Shown here: positions 6,301 through 12,637 of the stretch, in pieces | Numbering within the stretch: the stretch's first letter is position 1 | Layout of the letters: each line of letters begins with the position of its first letter | Source of the DNA: an uncultured Bacilli bacterium | GTDB lineage: Bacteria; Bacillota_I; Bacilli_A; RF39; UBA660 | DNA: 12,736 bases | Assembly: GCA_947623705.1 (NCBI GenBank) | Contig: CANQHT010000030.1 | Span: forward strand, 1-12,736 | Direction: 5' to 3' | Notes under the pieces: generated by a model | The model's database searches: none | Told to the model about the DNA's origin: nothing | Seen by the model: only the letters and a program-made list of their open reading frames with translations | Translations under genes and position numbers: made by a program

Positions 6301-7872
6301 AGTAATAATGCATCAAGTAAAGGCATTTTAGCTACAAGTGGTACATTAACTGCAGATAAATTAACTGTTAAAAATACTACTCCAGATGATAAAGGTGTTG
6401 CTACTGCTATTGAAGTAGATGCGCTAGCTAAAGCTAATGTAACTAAATTAACTTTTGAAGATGAGTCTTATGATAGTCCAGCTATAAGATCTAAAAGTGA
6501 TAATAATGTTACATTATATCGTACTCAATATAACACAGCTGCTGCTAAAGTTTATGAAGAAATTCAAACATCAAATGTAATTCCGGGTGATAAAAAAGTT
6601 CCAAAATCTGGCTATGATTATAAACACTATTATTTAAATAGTGATAATGAAACAAAATGGTTTACATTAGTATTTGAAAGTGATAAAAGTGTAATAAGAC
6701 CAGCTTTAGATTTCTATCGTTATGTTGAAAAAGAAGATATCGATGCTAAATGGGAAAACTATACAAAAAATACTATGTTAAATGGTGCGGAAGGTATTGA
6801 TAAGTTAACTAAATATACAGATGGCTTGTCACAATATGAAGTTAATACTATTTGTGGTTCTTCATCAAGTGGAGAGAATTGTGTTGAATTAGAACAAATT
6901 AGTACTTTACCTGTACCAACTGGTGATACTAGTTATGTAGTAAAATTAAAATATGCAGGAACGCCAGAGAATGTAATAGAAGCAAGTGATGTTAATGAAT
7001 TGCGTAATTATTTAAGCAATCCTAAATATACTAAAATCTATCTTAAAGAAGATACTGAATATGATTTAGAAGGTACTCCACTAGAAATTACAAGATCAGT
7101 CATTATTAATGGTGCTTTAAAAAGAGATAGAGATACTTTAAAAATTTCACTTAGTAGTACAATAAAAGGTCAAATAATAATTGATGCTGAAAATGTTAAT
7201 CTAACTCAATTAATTGTTAAAGGTTCTGGCTCAGGTGATAATGTAATTACTGTAAATGAGAAAGATTTCTACTTATATCAAAGTGAATTATCTATAGAAG
7301 CAAATGCTAACTTTAAAAATATGATATATTATGGTTTAGATTTACCAAAAACAGATATTTTATTTACAAAGTTTGCGGACCAACAAAATGTATTAACTTC
7401 ATTTATTGAATTTAGTAGAAGTGTCGGTACAACAGATGCTGACGATGAAGATGATCTTAAAACAGAATTATTAGGAAATACCTTTGAAGGTGGAACTAAT
7501 ATGAAGACATTTATTAAAATTGATTCTCTACAAAACGAAAATCCTTTAAATATTGTTTTACGACAATCAAATTTTAAATTCCAAAATGCAGATGCTTATG
7601 CTTTAGAAATTGCTAAAACACCAACTGGCGAGAATGATATTAATTTTGATTTTGGTATTTCATATGTAATGAAAGGTAGCAGTGTTGATAATATAAGAGT
7701 TAGAATAGATGTCGATTCAAATGGTGGTAATGCATCAAGCATAACATTTAATAAAGATTATAGATTTCAAAATTTAGAAATTCATTATTTCCAAGGTGCT
7801 GAAGATAGAGGAACTGATCATCCTAGTGATAAATCATATGAAGCTAAAGTTGAAGATTATAGTAATAAATAA
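3349..7872 (+). CDS. giant secreted multi-repeat protein (1507 residues)
   Basis: Very large predicted extracellular protein. Residues 1-24 are a Sec signal peptide (KK, hydrophobic core, cleavage after SANA). Next come an unrecognised N-terminal region (25-160), four diverged copies of a 130-150-residue unit (about 160-708) each ending in a DxDG motif, an InlB B-like repeat (710-779: YTITFED, FVTFNHW), an unrecognised alpha/beta-like region (780-904), and two segments resembling right-handed beta-helices (about 908-1075 and 1209-1440). The protein is acidic and rich in Asp, Glu, Asn, Thr and Lys. It has only three cysteines: C601 and the close pair C1169/C1178. There is no LPxTG, C-terminal membrane segment or recognisable wall-binding repeat, so it may be released or held by partners such as the upstream Ig-like protein. 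It overlaps the next gene by one base (TAATG). Adhesin, surface-layer-like and carbohydrate-binding roles are all possible; no catalytic residues could be assigned. Confidence 0.85.
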   Translation: MKKSLKLLLISIFAFLFTTLSANAKTMTYDEFIKELDKYDTSIKEVYIIGKYAFTDINPLTTQDIMFASRSIDPQILGGTKKDSTFSKMIISYMSRKRTGMTYSDWTIGNPVVGTGGINKDSTFEIDYIDYNFVKEDSKIDNISETITNYQDKLTMPSFNNDSYNEDLTITSTDKVNYEAKGLLLYKKDANITGLEGNKTGYYMAFALNIPDLKSESTLTIKDVDEGGYSKTFSSVDYKTDSDKGTAIIWPVNPNSQSKKIEITLDIDGEEGLYGETKYYITWDEELQFQGESELKIEMPNGDDETLIKNKFNYTKTEEDTYTLSFDEASKTYTLTGDVIYQEEPNSSFAADDPKGYYVLIKITDDKFIKGKTTIKLEGTKTKNFTIGDDDKTLLLLLALNSTLSTKDYKLTVDFDGEEGHLYSPVEYKLTYDSDLHFKQRTEFTMAINKDGVNPDYGYLADNHTSIGLEDNALTGSVSITEGVTNTTLGADNNLTTYYVPIKLTINESSNPKIIVNGKETNDKTLLLPLNENKKASETFTIEVDADGDGEKFISKKVILSYKDLVFQKESRVKYANTQFNNETFSYPFAFTNQKGLEVKCDETTRTIKLSGDVYAQTDKKEYVAFAITIDKKGDTESQFELNATSDGEVIESKKVQASVANAIKKIFLYKLPSNLSQSAKLTIDLDGDGNEYAPRTYTIDFSGINLIKLYTITFEDVEGYEGYDSPINVYADKVPNVSNPSPKNKFVTFNHWESTKGGEVKFDKALTEDVTVKPYFDVDLDGFMKDYQESLKSNVITLDESYNFKITSTETALTNFGDSNKLASTNLAEKLKTILTELKATSISINNADVDSADNIINTLDSKLDTNNSYNDLINNGFTLTIKVTGSDAYKLNDVTEKTYTFKFDSDFRIATSKTELTTALGNSAINKIYIKGEIDLESDRLEISKSGLTIEGLDDNSALKSSNAGSVINVNSDVTIKNLIVDSNNASSKGILATSGTLTADKLTVKNTTPDDKGVATAIEVDALAKANVTKLTFEDESYDSPAIRSKSDNNVTLYRTQYNTAAAKVYEEIQTSNVIPGDKKVPKSGYDYKHYYLNSDNETKWFTLVFESDKSVIRPALDFYRYVEKEDIDAKWENYTKNTMLNGAEGIDKLTKYTDGLSQYEVNTICGSSSSGENCVELEQISTLPVPTGDTSYVVKLKYAGTPENVIEASDVNELRNYLSNPKYTKIYLKEDTEYDLEGTPLEITRSVIINGALKRDRDTLKISLSSTIKGQIIIDAENVNLTQLIVKGSGSGDNVITVNEKDFYLYQSELSIEANANFKNMIYYGLDLPKTDILFTKFADQQNVLTSFIEFSRSVGTTDADDEDDLKTELLGNTFEGGTNMKTFIKIDSLQNENPLNIVLRQSNFKFQNADAYALEIAKTPTGENDINFDFGISYVMKGSSVDNIRVRIDVDSNGGNASSITFNKDYRFQNLEIHYFQGAEDRGTDHPSDKSYEAKVEDYSNK
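3826..5472 (+). repeat. four diverged tandem protein-domain units with DxDG motifs
   Basis: Within the giant protein, units of about 130-150 residues share an order of elements: a strand near L-x-G, a YY or EY followed by hydrophobic residues (Y202, Y357, Y498, Y623), then an acidic turn (D266 DIDGEEG, D414 DFDGEEG, D545 DADGDGE, D685 DLDGDGN). In at least the first three units this is followed by a Y/V-x-x-(T/S)-(W/Y) strand and an L-x-F element (LQF, LHF, LVF). The DxDG sites are 148, 131 and 140 residues apart. The acidic turns resemble the start of EF-hand or dockerin-type calcium loops, which is an inference. The unit matches no domain that I can name. Confidence 0.65.
6070..6573 (+). 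other. beta-helix-like segment 1 of the giant protein
   Basis: Residues about 908-1075. It opens with a helix (SKTELTTALG), then repeated short strands: NKIYIKGEIDL, LEISKSGLTIEG, SVINVNSDVTIKNLIVDSN, GTLTADKLTVKN. The spacing of I/V/L-rich strands with Asn and Gly turns is typical of right-handed parallel beta-helices of the pectate-lyase type. No lyase catalytic Asp/Lys/Arg set can be assigned, so a binding or structural role is more likely than catalysis. Confidence 0.45.
6973..7669 (+). other. beta-helix-like segment 2 of the giant protein
   Basis: Residues about 1209-1440. The opening parallels segment 1: a helix (SDVNELRNYLSNP) then TKIYLKEDTEYDL, LEITRSVIINGAL, GQIIIDAENVNLTQLIVKG. 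The same helix, KIY(I/L)K strand, LEI strand and acidic/Asn turn order about 300 residues apart suggests an internal duplication of a whole module. Confidence 0.45.
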
Positions 7873-8396
7873 TGAAGTATATTTATAATTTTATATTACT
7901 GATATGTTTATTACCAATGGTTACTTATGCGACCATTGGTAATAATTCTTCTTTAGAAGATATTAATGTTTATTTATTTACTAATGAATGTGAAGAATGT
8001 TTAGAAGCAGAAAAATGGTTAACAAGTATTTATAATAAATATTCAAGATTAAATAATAGAATTGTTAATGTTAAAGAAGATAATAAATATTTAGAAATTT
8101 TTGATAAATTAGGTATTTCTAATAAATATCCGGTTTTAATTATTGGAACTAATTATTATATTGGTTTTAATGATAAAATAAAAACAGAAGTAGAAACATT
8201 AATTCAAGAATATTCAAAAGCTAGTGATTATTGTGATATTATGAATACAGAATTAAGTGTTAAAGAATGTCAAAAAATAAATAATAATATATATAATGAT
8301 CATAATTATTTAGTTTATTTAATTATTCCTTTAGTAGTTATTGTTATTGGTGGTACTATAGTAATTGTTTTAAAAAGAAAGAAAAATAGTAAGTAA
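7872..8396 (+). CDS. membrane-tethered extracytoplasmic thioredoxin-like protein
   Basis: 174-residue protein with an N-terminal signal peptide (about 1-20, ending VTYA), a thioredoxin-like domain (about 31-115), and a C-terminal membrane helix (about 147-167) followed by KRKKNSK, which places the domain outside the cell. The redox pair is C40-E-E-C43 in VYLFTNECEECLEAEKWL, and the cis-proline is P87 in KYPVLIIG, the position that completes a thioredoxin active site. Two further cysteines (C121, C133) could form a structural disulfide. Its ATG overlaps the TAA of the giant-protein gene (TAATG), so it is translationally coupled to it, and the operon terminator overlaps its own stop. Likely role: forming, breaking or reshuffling disulfides in exported proteins, perhaps the C1169/C1178 pair of its neighbour. 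It is shorter than DsbA-type enzymes and lacks their helical insert; redox direction cannot be told from sequence. Confidence 0.8.
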   Translation: MKYIYNFILLICLLPMVTYATIGNNSSLEDINVYLFTNECEECLEAEKWLTSIYNKYSRLNNRIVNVKEDNKYLEIFDKLGISNKYPVLIIGTNYYIGFNDKIKTEVETLIQEYSKASDYCDIMNTELSVKECQKINNNIYNDHNYLVYLIIPLVVIVIGGTIVIVLKRKKNSK

Positions 8397-8414
8397 AAAT
8401 ACTTATTATTTTTT
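8382..8414 (+). terminator. intrinsic terminator of the envelope operon
   Basis: Stem AATAGTAAGTA (8385-8395) with 8400-8410, one G-U pair, an AAAA loop, flanked by an A tract on the left and TTTTTT (8409-8414) on the right. The hairpin includes the last codons and the stop of the thioredoxin-like gene. The flanking A and T tracts mean it could work in both directions. Confidence 0.75.
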
Positions 8415-8459
8415 GATTGAATTAAACTAATACTTATATTAAAATTATATTTAGGAGGT
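8413..8459 (+). promoter_or_regulatory. candidate promoter and strong Shine-Dalgarno for the DUF1653-dGTPase pair
   Basis: TTGATT (8413-8418), a 16-bp spacer and TATATT (8435-8440) give a modest promoter match directly after the operon terminator. AGGAGGT (8453-8459) is a near-perfect ribosome site 8 bases before the ATG at 8468. The ribosome site is certain, the promoter less so. Confidence 0.5.
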
Positions 8460-8467
8460 AAATAATA

Positions 8468-8710
8468 ATGCAAGAAATAAAAATTGGAGCAACATATCGT
8501 CATTTTAAAGGTAAACTTTATAAAGTATTAGATATTGTTTATGATTCTGAATCTAATAATGACAAAGAATACAAGAAAGTTGTAATTTATGAAGCCTTAT
8601 ATGGTGATCATTTAAAATGGGCCAGACCTTATGAAATGTTTGCGAGTTTAGTTGATAAAGAAAAATATCCGGATGTAGAACAAAAATATCGTTTTGAAGA
8701 GGTTAAATAA
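8468..8710 (+). CDS. DUF1653 family small protein
   Basis: 80-residue soluble protein without signal peptide or membrane segment. The pattern YRHFKGKLYKVLDI, an acidic variable stretch, VVIYEALYGDHLKWARPYEMF and a C-terminal YRFEEV matches my knowledge of DUF1653, a compact beta-rich domain found alone in many bacteria. Family members are about this length, so it is complete. No biochemical function is established that I can name. Its TAA overlaps the ATG of the following HD hydrolase (TAATG), so the two are made together. Start choice is secure because of the AGGAGGT 8 bases upstream. Confidence 0.8.
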   Translation: MQEIKIGATYRHFKGKLYKVLDIVYDSESNNDKEYKKVVIYEALYGDHLKWARPYEMFASLVDKEKYPDVEQKYRFEEVK

Positions 8711-9828
8711 TGCAAGAAGCCGAAATAAATAATAATATGGAAATTAAGGGGTTAAGTAAGTATGCTTGTCCTTATGATAAAGGGGTTAGATTTAAAGGTG
8801 AGAAGAGTGATTTTCGGCCTTCTTTTTACCGTGACATCGACAGAATTCTTTATTCTTTAGCTTACACTCGTTATTTAGATAAAACCCAAGTATTTACGCA
8901 TGCTAAGAATAGTCATACAAGTAGAAGAATGACGCATGTGCAATTTGTAAGTAAAATAGCAAGAACAATAGGAAGAGCCTTAAATTTGAATGAAGATTTA
9001 ATCGAGGCCGCTTCTTTAGGGCATGATTTAGGTCATACCCCTTTTGGTCATGTGGGGGAAAGTATTTTAAATGAAATTAGTTTAAATAATAAAGAAGGTT
9101 ATTTTAATCATAATATTCAAAGTGTAAGAATACTAATGGATGTGGAAAATTATGGAGAAGGTTTAAATATAACTATACCTGTTTTAGATGCTATTATGTG
9201 TCATAATGGGGAATTTGCTTTAGGAAAATATACTCCAAAAGAAAAAAGTAAAGAAGAATTTTTAGAAGAATATCATAAGTCTTATCAAGATAAAAATGTT
9301 TTAAAAGAACTAAAGCCCATGACTTTAGAAGGTTGTGTGGTAAGAATTAGTGATATGATTGCTTACTTAGGTAAAGATATTGAAGATGCCATTAGATTAG
9401 AGATTATTAAAGAAGAAGATATTCCTTTAGATATTAAAAATGTTTTAGGGGTTAAAAACCGGAATATGGTTAATACAATAATTGTTGATATTATTAAAAA
9501 TAGTTATGATAAAAATTATATTGAATTAAGTCCGGATATCTTTAAGGCCATTGTTAATTTAAAAAAATTTAATTATGAAAATATCTATAATAAAGCCTTA
9601 AGTAGTGAAGAAGTCGCTAAATTAAAAGAAGTATTTAATAAATTATTTGATTATTATAAGAAGGCTCTTACTAATAAAGATGAGTCTGAAAAAATCTATA
9701 ATCATTATTATTTACAAATGAATAAAGAATATCAAAGTAACAGTGTTAATCGGATAGTAATTGATTATATTGCGGGAATGACTGATGAATTTTTAATTCA
9801 AGAATATAACCGGATTAAAAACTCATAA
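8710..9828 (+). CDS. dGTPase-family HD-domain nucleotide triphosphohydrolase
   Basis: 372-residue cytoplasmic protein of the deoxyguanosinetriphosphate triphosphohydrolase-like family, which removes triphosphate from dNTPs to give the nucleoside. The metal-binding HD set is complete: H76 (RRMTHVQF), H105-D106 in GHDLGHTPFGH, and D215 in RISDMIAYLGKDIEDA. The N-terminal RDIDRILYSLAYTRYLDKTQVF and SHTSRRMTH are typical of the family. The C-terminal third (about 245-370) resembles the phosphohydrolase-associated region. Length fits the shorter Gram-positive type. The ATG at 8710 overlaps the previous stop; M10 (8737) is an alternative start nearer the conserved GLSKYAC, without a clear ribosome site. 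Substrate preference among dNTPs cannot be read from sequence. Arg CGG codons appear here but not in the envelope operon. Confidence 0.88.
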   Translation: MQEAEINNNMEIKGLSKYACPYDKGVRFKGEKSDFRPSFYRDIDRILYSLAYTRYLDKTQVFTHAKNSHTSRRMTHVQFVSKIARTIGRALNLNEDLIEAASLGHDLGHTPFGHVGESILNEISLNNKEGYFNHNIQSVRILMDVENYGEGLNITIPVLDAIMCHNGEFALGKYTPKEKSKEEFLEEYHKSYQDKNVLKELKPMTLEGCVVRISDMIAYLGKDIEDAIRLEIIKEEDIPLDIKNVLGVKNRNMVNTIIVDIIKNSYDKNYIELSPDIFKAIVNLKKFNYENIYNKALSSEEVAKLKEVFNKLFDYYKKALTNKDESEKIYNHYYLQMNKEYQSNSVNRIVIDYIAGMTDEFLIQEYNRIKNS

Positions 9829-9841
9829 ATAATTGTAAATG

Positions 9842-9863
9842 TGCTATAATAGTTTTAGAGGTG
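9842..9863 (+). promoter_or_regulatory. extended -10 promoter and Shine-Dalgarno of the M16 pair
   Basis: TGCTATAAT (9842-9850) is a perfect extended -10; no -35 is recognisable about 17 bp upstream. AGAGGTG (9857-9863) is the ribosome site for the ATG at 9868. Transcription would start around 9856, nearly on the ribosome site, giving a leader of about 10 bases. Confidence 0.6.
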
Positions 9864-9867
9864 TGCT

Positions 9868-11139
9868 ATGGAATATAAAAAGTGTGATTGTAATTCATAT
9901 CAAATTCATACAGTAAAAACTGATAAATTTAAAACTGTACGAATGGAAATAATTTTTAGTCGGGAAGTTGAAAAAGAAAAGATGCCGATATTTACTTTTC
10001 TAGCCGATATTTTATCAGATTGTTCAAAAAAATATCAAAGAAGAAAAGATATGGCGATTCGTCTAGAAGAATTATATAAATCAATTTTCTATGGGGTAAC
10101 TAATAAAGTTGGTAATTTATTTACGATTTCTTTTGTTTTAGAGTTTATTGCCCCCGAATATATCAACGATCCGAAATATTTAGAAAATATTTTAAAATTT
10201 CCTTTTGAAGTTTTAAATAATCCCCGGGTTAAAAATCAAGAATTTGATTTAACTAATTTTAATATTGTGAAAAAGAGTGTTTTAGAAGAGGTGGAAAGTT
10301 TAAAAGAATCTGTGGATAAACTAGCCCTTACTACCGCTTTAGAAAAGATGGATATTAATTCTCCAAGTGCTTACCGAGTTATGGGAACAAAAGAAGATAT
10401 TGAAAAAATTACGCCAAGTAGTTTATATGAAGCTTACTTAGATTTATTTAAATCTAATTGTGATATCTTTTTAATCGGGAACTTAAATATGGATGAAGCC
10501 ACCAAAATAATTAAAGAGAATTTTAAAAATCGGATTATTAAATTGAATAAACCATCTTTAGTAGTGGGTAATAAACTAAGAAGTAAACCAATAAAAATTG
10601 AAGAGCCCGCTAATTTTATTCAAAGCACTTTAGTCATGATTTATAATGTTCATGATTTACCTAAAAAGTTACGCAATATTGATTTTCATGTCTTTAATTA
10701 TATTTTTGGTAATGGTGGATTAACATCTAGATTATATCAAAAGTTAAGAATGGAGAATTCTTTATGTTATGCGGTTCGGAGTTTATATTTAAAATATGAT
10801 GAACTTTTGGTTATTGAAGTCTCATTAGATGAGAATAATGTTAAACTAGCCCAAAAATTAATTCAAAAAGCTATCAATGAAATGGTTAAAGGAAAGTTTA
10901 ATGATACAGAATTTGAAGATGCTAGAAGAAATTTAGGAATGTCTTTAAAATTAGGTTTAGATAATAATGTCGCCATTTTAAATAATTATGAATTTAATTA
11001 TTATGATGATATTCCCCTTATTGAAGAGCGAATTAAATTAGTTAAGGAAGTAAAAAAAGAAGATTTAATTAAATGTGCCAAGAGTTTAAAATTAAATACT
11101 GTTTTTGTTCAAGTACCAAATAGTAAGGGAGCTAAATAA
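9868..11139 (+). CDS. ymfF: M16 family peptidase-like protein lacking the zinc site (YmfF-type)
   Basis: 423-residue cytoplasmic protein with the two-lobed M16 (pitrilysin/processing peptidase) architecture. The N-lobe (about 1-200) has no HxxEH, so it cannot bind catalytic zinc. The C-lobe keeps FGNGGLTSRLYQKLRMENSLCYAV, where R and Y seven residues apart form the R/Y pair seen in the non-catalytic subunits of M16B enzymes. It is followed without a gap by an M16 protein with an intact site, matching the YmfF-YmfH gene pair of Bacilli, including order and length. Likely role: the partner that helps form the chamber and hold peptide substrate in a two-subunit enzyme. No signal peptide. The symbol is by analogy with B. 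subtilis and is a family-level call. Confidence 0.8.
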   Translation: MEYKKCDCNSYQIHTVKTDKFKTVRMEIIFSREVEKEKMPIFTFLADILSDCSKKYQRRKDMAIRLEELYKSIFYGVTNKVGNLFTISFVLEFIAPEYINDPKYLENILKFPFEVLNNPRVKNQEFDLTNFNIVKKSVLEEVESLKESVDKLALTTALEKMDINSPSAYRVMGTKEDIEKITPSSLYEAYLDLFKSNCDIFLIGNLNMDEATKIIKENFKNRIIKLNKPSLVVGNKLRSKPIKIEEPANFIQSTLVMIYNVHDLPKKLRNIDFHVFNYIFGNGGLTSRLYQKLRMENSLCYAVRSLYLKYDELLVIEVSLDENNVKLAQKLIQKAINEMVKGKFNDTEFEDARRNLGMSLKLGLDNNVAILNNYEFNYYDDIPLIEERIKLVKEVKKEDLIKCAKSLKLNTVFVQVPNSKGAK

Positions 11140-12410
11140 TGGAAGAGATTAAATTAAAAGGTTTAAATGAAACTATTTATTATGAAAAGTTAAATAATGG
11201 TTTAAGAGTTTATATGTGGGTTAAAAAAAGTTTAAATACTTTTTATGGTACTTTATCAGTTAAATATGGTTCTGTGTTTAATACTTTTAAAATAGGCAAT
11301 AAAACTTATACTATTCCGAAAGGCGTAGCTCATTTTTTAGAACATGTTAAATTTAATGAAGATAAAGGAGTAACGGCCCATGATTATTATAATGCTCACG
11401 GTTGTGATACCAATGCTTTTACAACTTTTAATTATACAAATTATCAAGTTTTAGGTAGTGATAATCCAACGCAAAATGTTTTACATTTATTAGATTTTGT
11501 TCAAAAAGGTTATTTTACAAAAAGTATTATTAGCAATGAAAAAGGAATTATTATGGAAGAAGCCAAGATGGGGACAGATGATCCTTATACCACCAGTTTA
11601 TTTAAACATTTAGAAAATATTTTCCATAATTATGAACAACGGTATATAATCACCGGAGAACCAGAAGATATTAAAGAAATTACTTTGGATGATATCAAGT
11701 TAGTTTTTGGTACGTATTATCATCCTGAGAATATGTTTTTAATTGTAACGGGTAACTTTAACCCTTATGAAATGCTTCAAAAGATTAAAGAAAATCAAGA
11801 GAGTAAAGAATTTCCGAAATATACAAATCCCGAAAGATTTATTCCCAAAGAACCAAAAAAAGTTAAGAAAGCTTATGATGAGGTCAGTGTTAATGTCACT
11901 AGTAGAAAGATTAAATTTGGCATTAAAATGCCTTTAAGTAATTTTAAAGATACGGATTTATTTCATATTCGTTTGTATTTAAATTTAATTTTAAAAGCCA
12001 ATTTTGGGGTAACTAGTGATTTTCGGGATAATTTACTTGAAAAAGAACTTATCAGTGGTTTATCTTATTTTGTGGAATACTTTGATGATTATGTAATTAT
12101 TATGCTAACAGTTGATAGTCCATATACCGATGAAATAATTAAATTAGTAAATAAAAAATTTGATAATTTAGAAATGGATGAAAAGACATTTAATCGGATG
12201 AAAAATGCTAATATTGCTTCATTAATCTTAGACTATGAAGATATGGAAACTGTTAATAGTCTATTACAAGATGAAATATTAAATTATGGCGATGTTGTGC
12301 CAAATGTCAAAGAATTATATGAAAATATCACTTATGAAGAAGTAATTAATTTTATGCATAACTTAAATTTAAAAGAAAGAGCTATTTTAGTTTTAAATCC
12401 TATGGAATAA
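11139..12410 (+). CDS. ymfH: M16 family zinc metallopeptidase, catalytic subunit (YmfH-type)
   Basis: 423-residue protein with a complete M16 zinc site: H65-F-L-E68-H69 in GVAHFLEHVKFNEDKG, and the distal ligand E141 in EKGIIMEEAKMG, 71 residues after H69, the usual spacing. The following NTFTTFNYTNY-like region (DTNAFTTFNYTNYQVLG) and YHPENMFLIVTGNF are standard family blocks. The C-lobe (about 245-423) is more diverged. Its ATG overlaps the TAA of the upstream inactive paralogue (TAATG), consistent with equimolar production of a heterodimer. M16 enzymes degrade or trim peptides; the natural substrate of this pair is not established from sequence. No signal peptide is present, so it acts in the cytoplasm unless exported by other means. 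A terminator follows. Confidence 0.88.
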   Translation: MEEIKLKGLNETIYYEKLNNGLRVYMWVKKSLNTFYGTLSVKYGSVFNTFKIGNKTYTIPKGVAHFLEHVKFNEDKGVTAHDYYNAHGCDTNAFTTFNYTNYQVLGSDNPTQNVLHLLDFVQKGYFTKSIISNEKGIIMEEAKMGTDDPYTTSLFKHLENIFHNYEQRYIITGEPEDIKEITLDDIKLVFGTYYHPENMFLIVTGNFNPYEMLQKIKENQESKEFPKYTNPERFIPKEPKKVKKAYDEVSVNVTSRKIKFGIKMPLSNFKDTDLFHIRLYLNLILKANFGVTSDFRDNLLEKELISGLSYFVEYFDDYVIIMLTVDSPYTDEIIKLVNKKFDNLEMDEKTFNRMKNANIASLILDYEDMETVNSLLQDEILNYGDVVPNVKELYENITYEEVINFMHNLNLKERAILVLNPME

Positions 12411-12438
12411 GCAAATTAATGTTTATTCTTTTTCTTTT
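12405..12438 (+). terminator. intrinsic terminator after the M16 pair
   Basis: GAATAAGC (12405-12412) pairs with GTTTATTC (12421-12428) with one G-U pair and an 8-base loop, followed by TTTTTCTTTT (12429-12438). The stem includes the stop codon of the peptidase gene. Confidence 0.65.
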
Positions 12439-12441
12439 GTT

Positions 12442-12450
12442 TGTTATAAT
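12442..12450 (+). promoter_or_regulatory. extended -10 promoter of the 54-codon gene
   Basis: TGTTATAAT is a perfect extended -10, the same form as that before the M16 pair, and again lacks a clear -35. It lies 23 bases before the ATG at 12473, giving a leader of roughly 16 bases. Confidence 0.55.
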
Positions 12451-12472
12451 AATTACTTAAAGAAGTGATGTT

Positions 12473-12637
12473 ATGAAAATTGATAGTTTAGGTACGGTAA
12501 TCTATGCTTTACAAGTTGGTAAATTTGATGCTGAGTATCATGATATTTTAGTAAAAAAAGATTTTTTATTTAAGTTAGGCAAAATGACTACCGAGATAGT
12601 TAGTACCATAAGTACTTACCTACGGACAGTTTTTTAA
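12473..12637 (+). CDS. small 54-residue hypothetical protein
   Basis: The frame starts MKIDSLGTVIYALQVGKFD and ends STYLRTVF with TAA at 12635-12637. It has its own promoter-like TGTTATAAT and a weak purine-rich ribosome site (AAAGAAGTGA) about 6-14 bases upstream. It uses ACC, GGC and one CGG Arg codon like the genes to its left, and the protein is mixed-charge without a membrane segment or signal peptide, all of which favour a real gene over chance. I do not recognise it. It could be complete or a frame-shifted remnant of a longer protein; the following bases are AT-rich and carry no obvious continuation. Confidence 0.5.
   Translation: MKIDSLGTVIYALQVGKFDAEYHDILVKKDFLFKLGKMTTEIVSTISTYLRTVF

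Noticed and set aside
6138..6326. Minus-strand frame inside the giant-protein gene
   Set aside because: Shadow of the repetitive coding strand with no ribosome site or recognisable product; the same holds for 8315-8503 across the terminator.
7800..7872. Sortase or other wall anchor at the end of the giant protein
   Set aside because: No LPxTG-like motif, hydrophobic segment or basic tail; the protein ends in a charged, soluble stretch.
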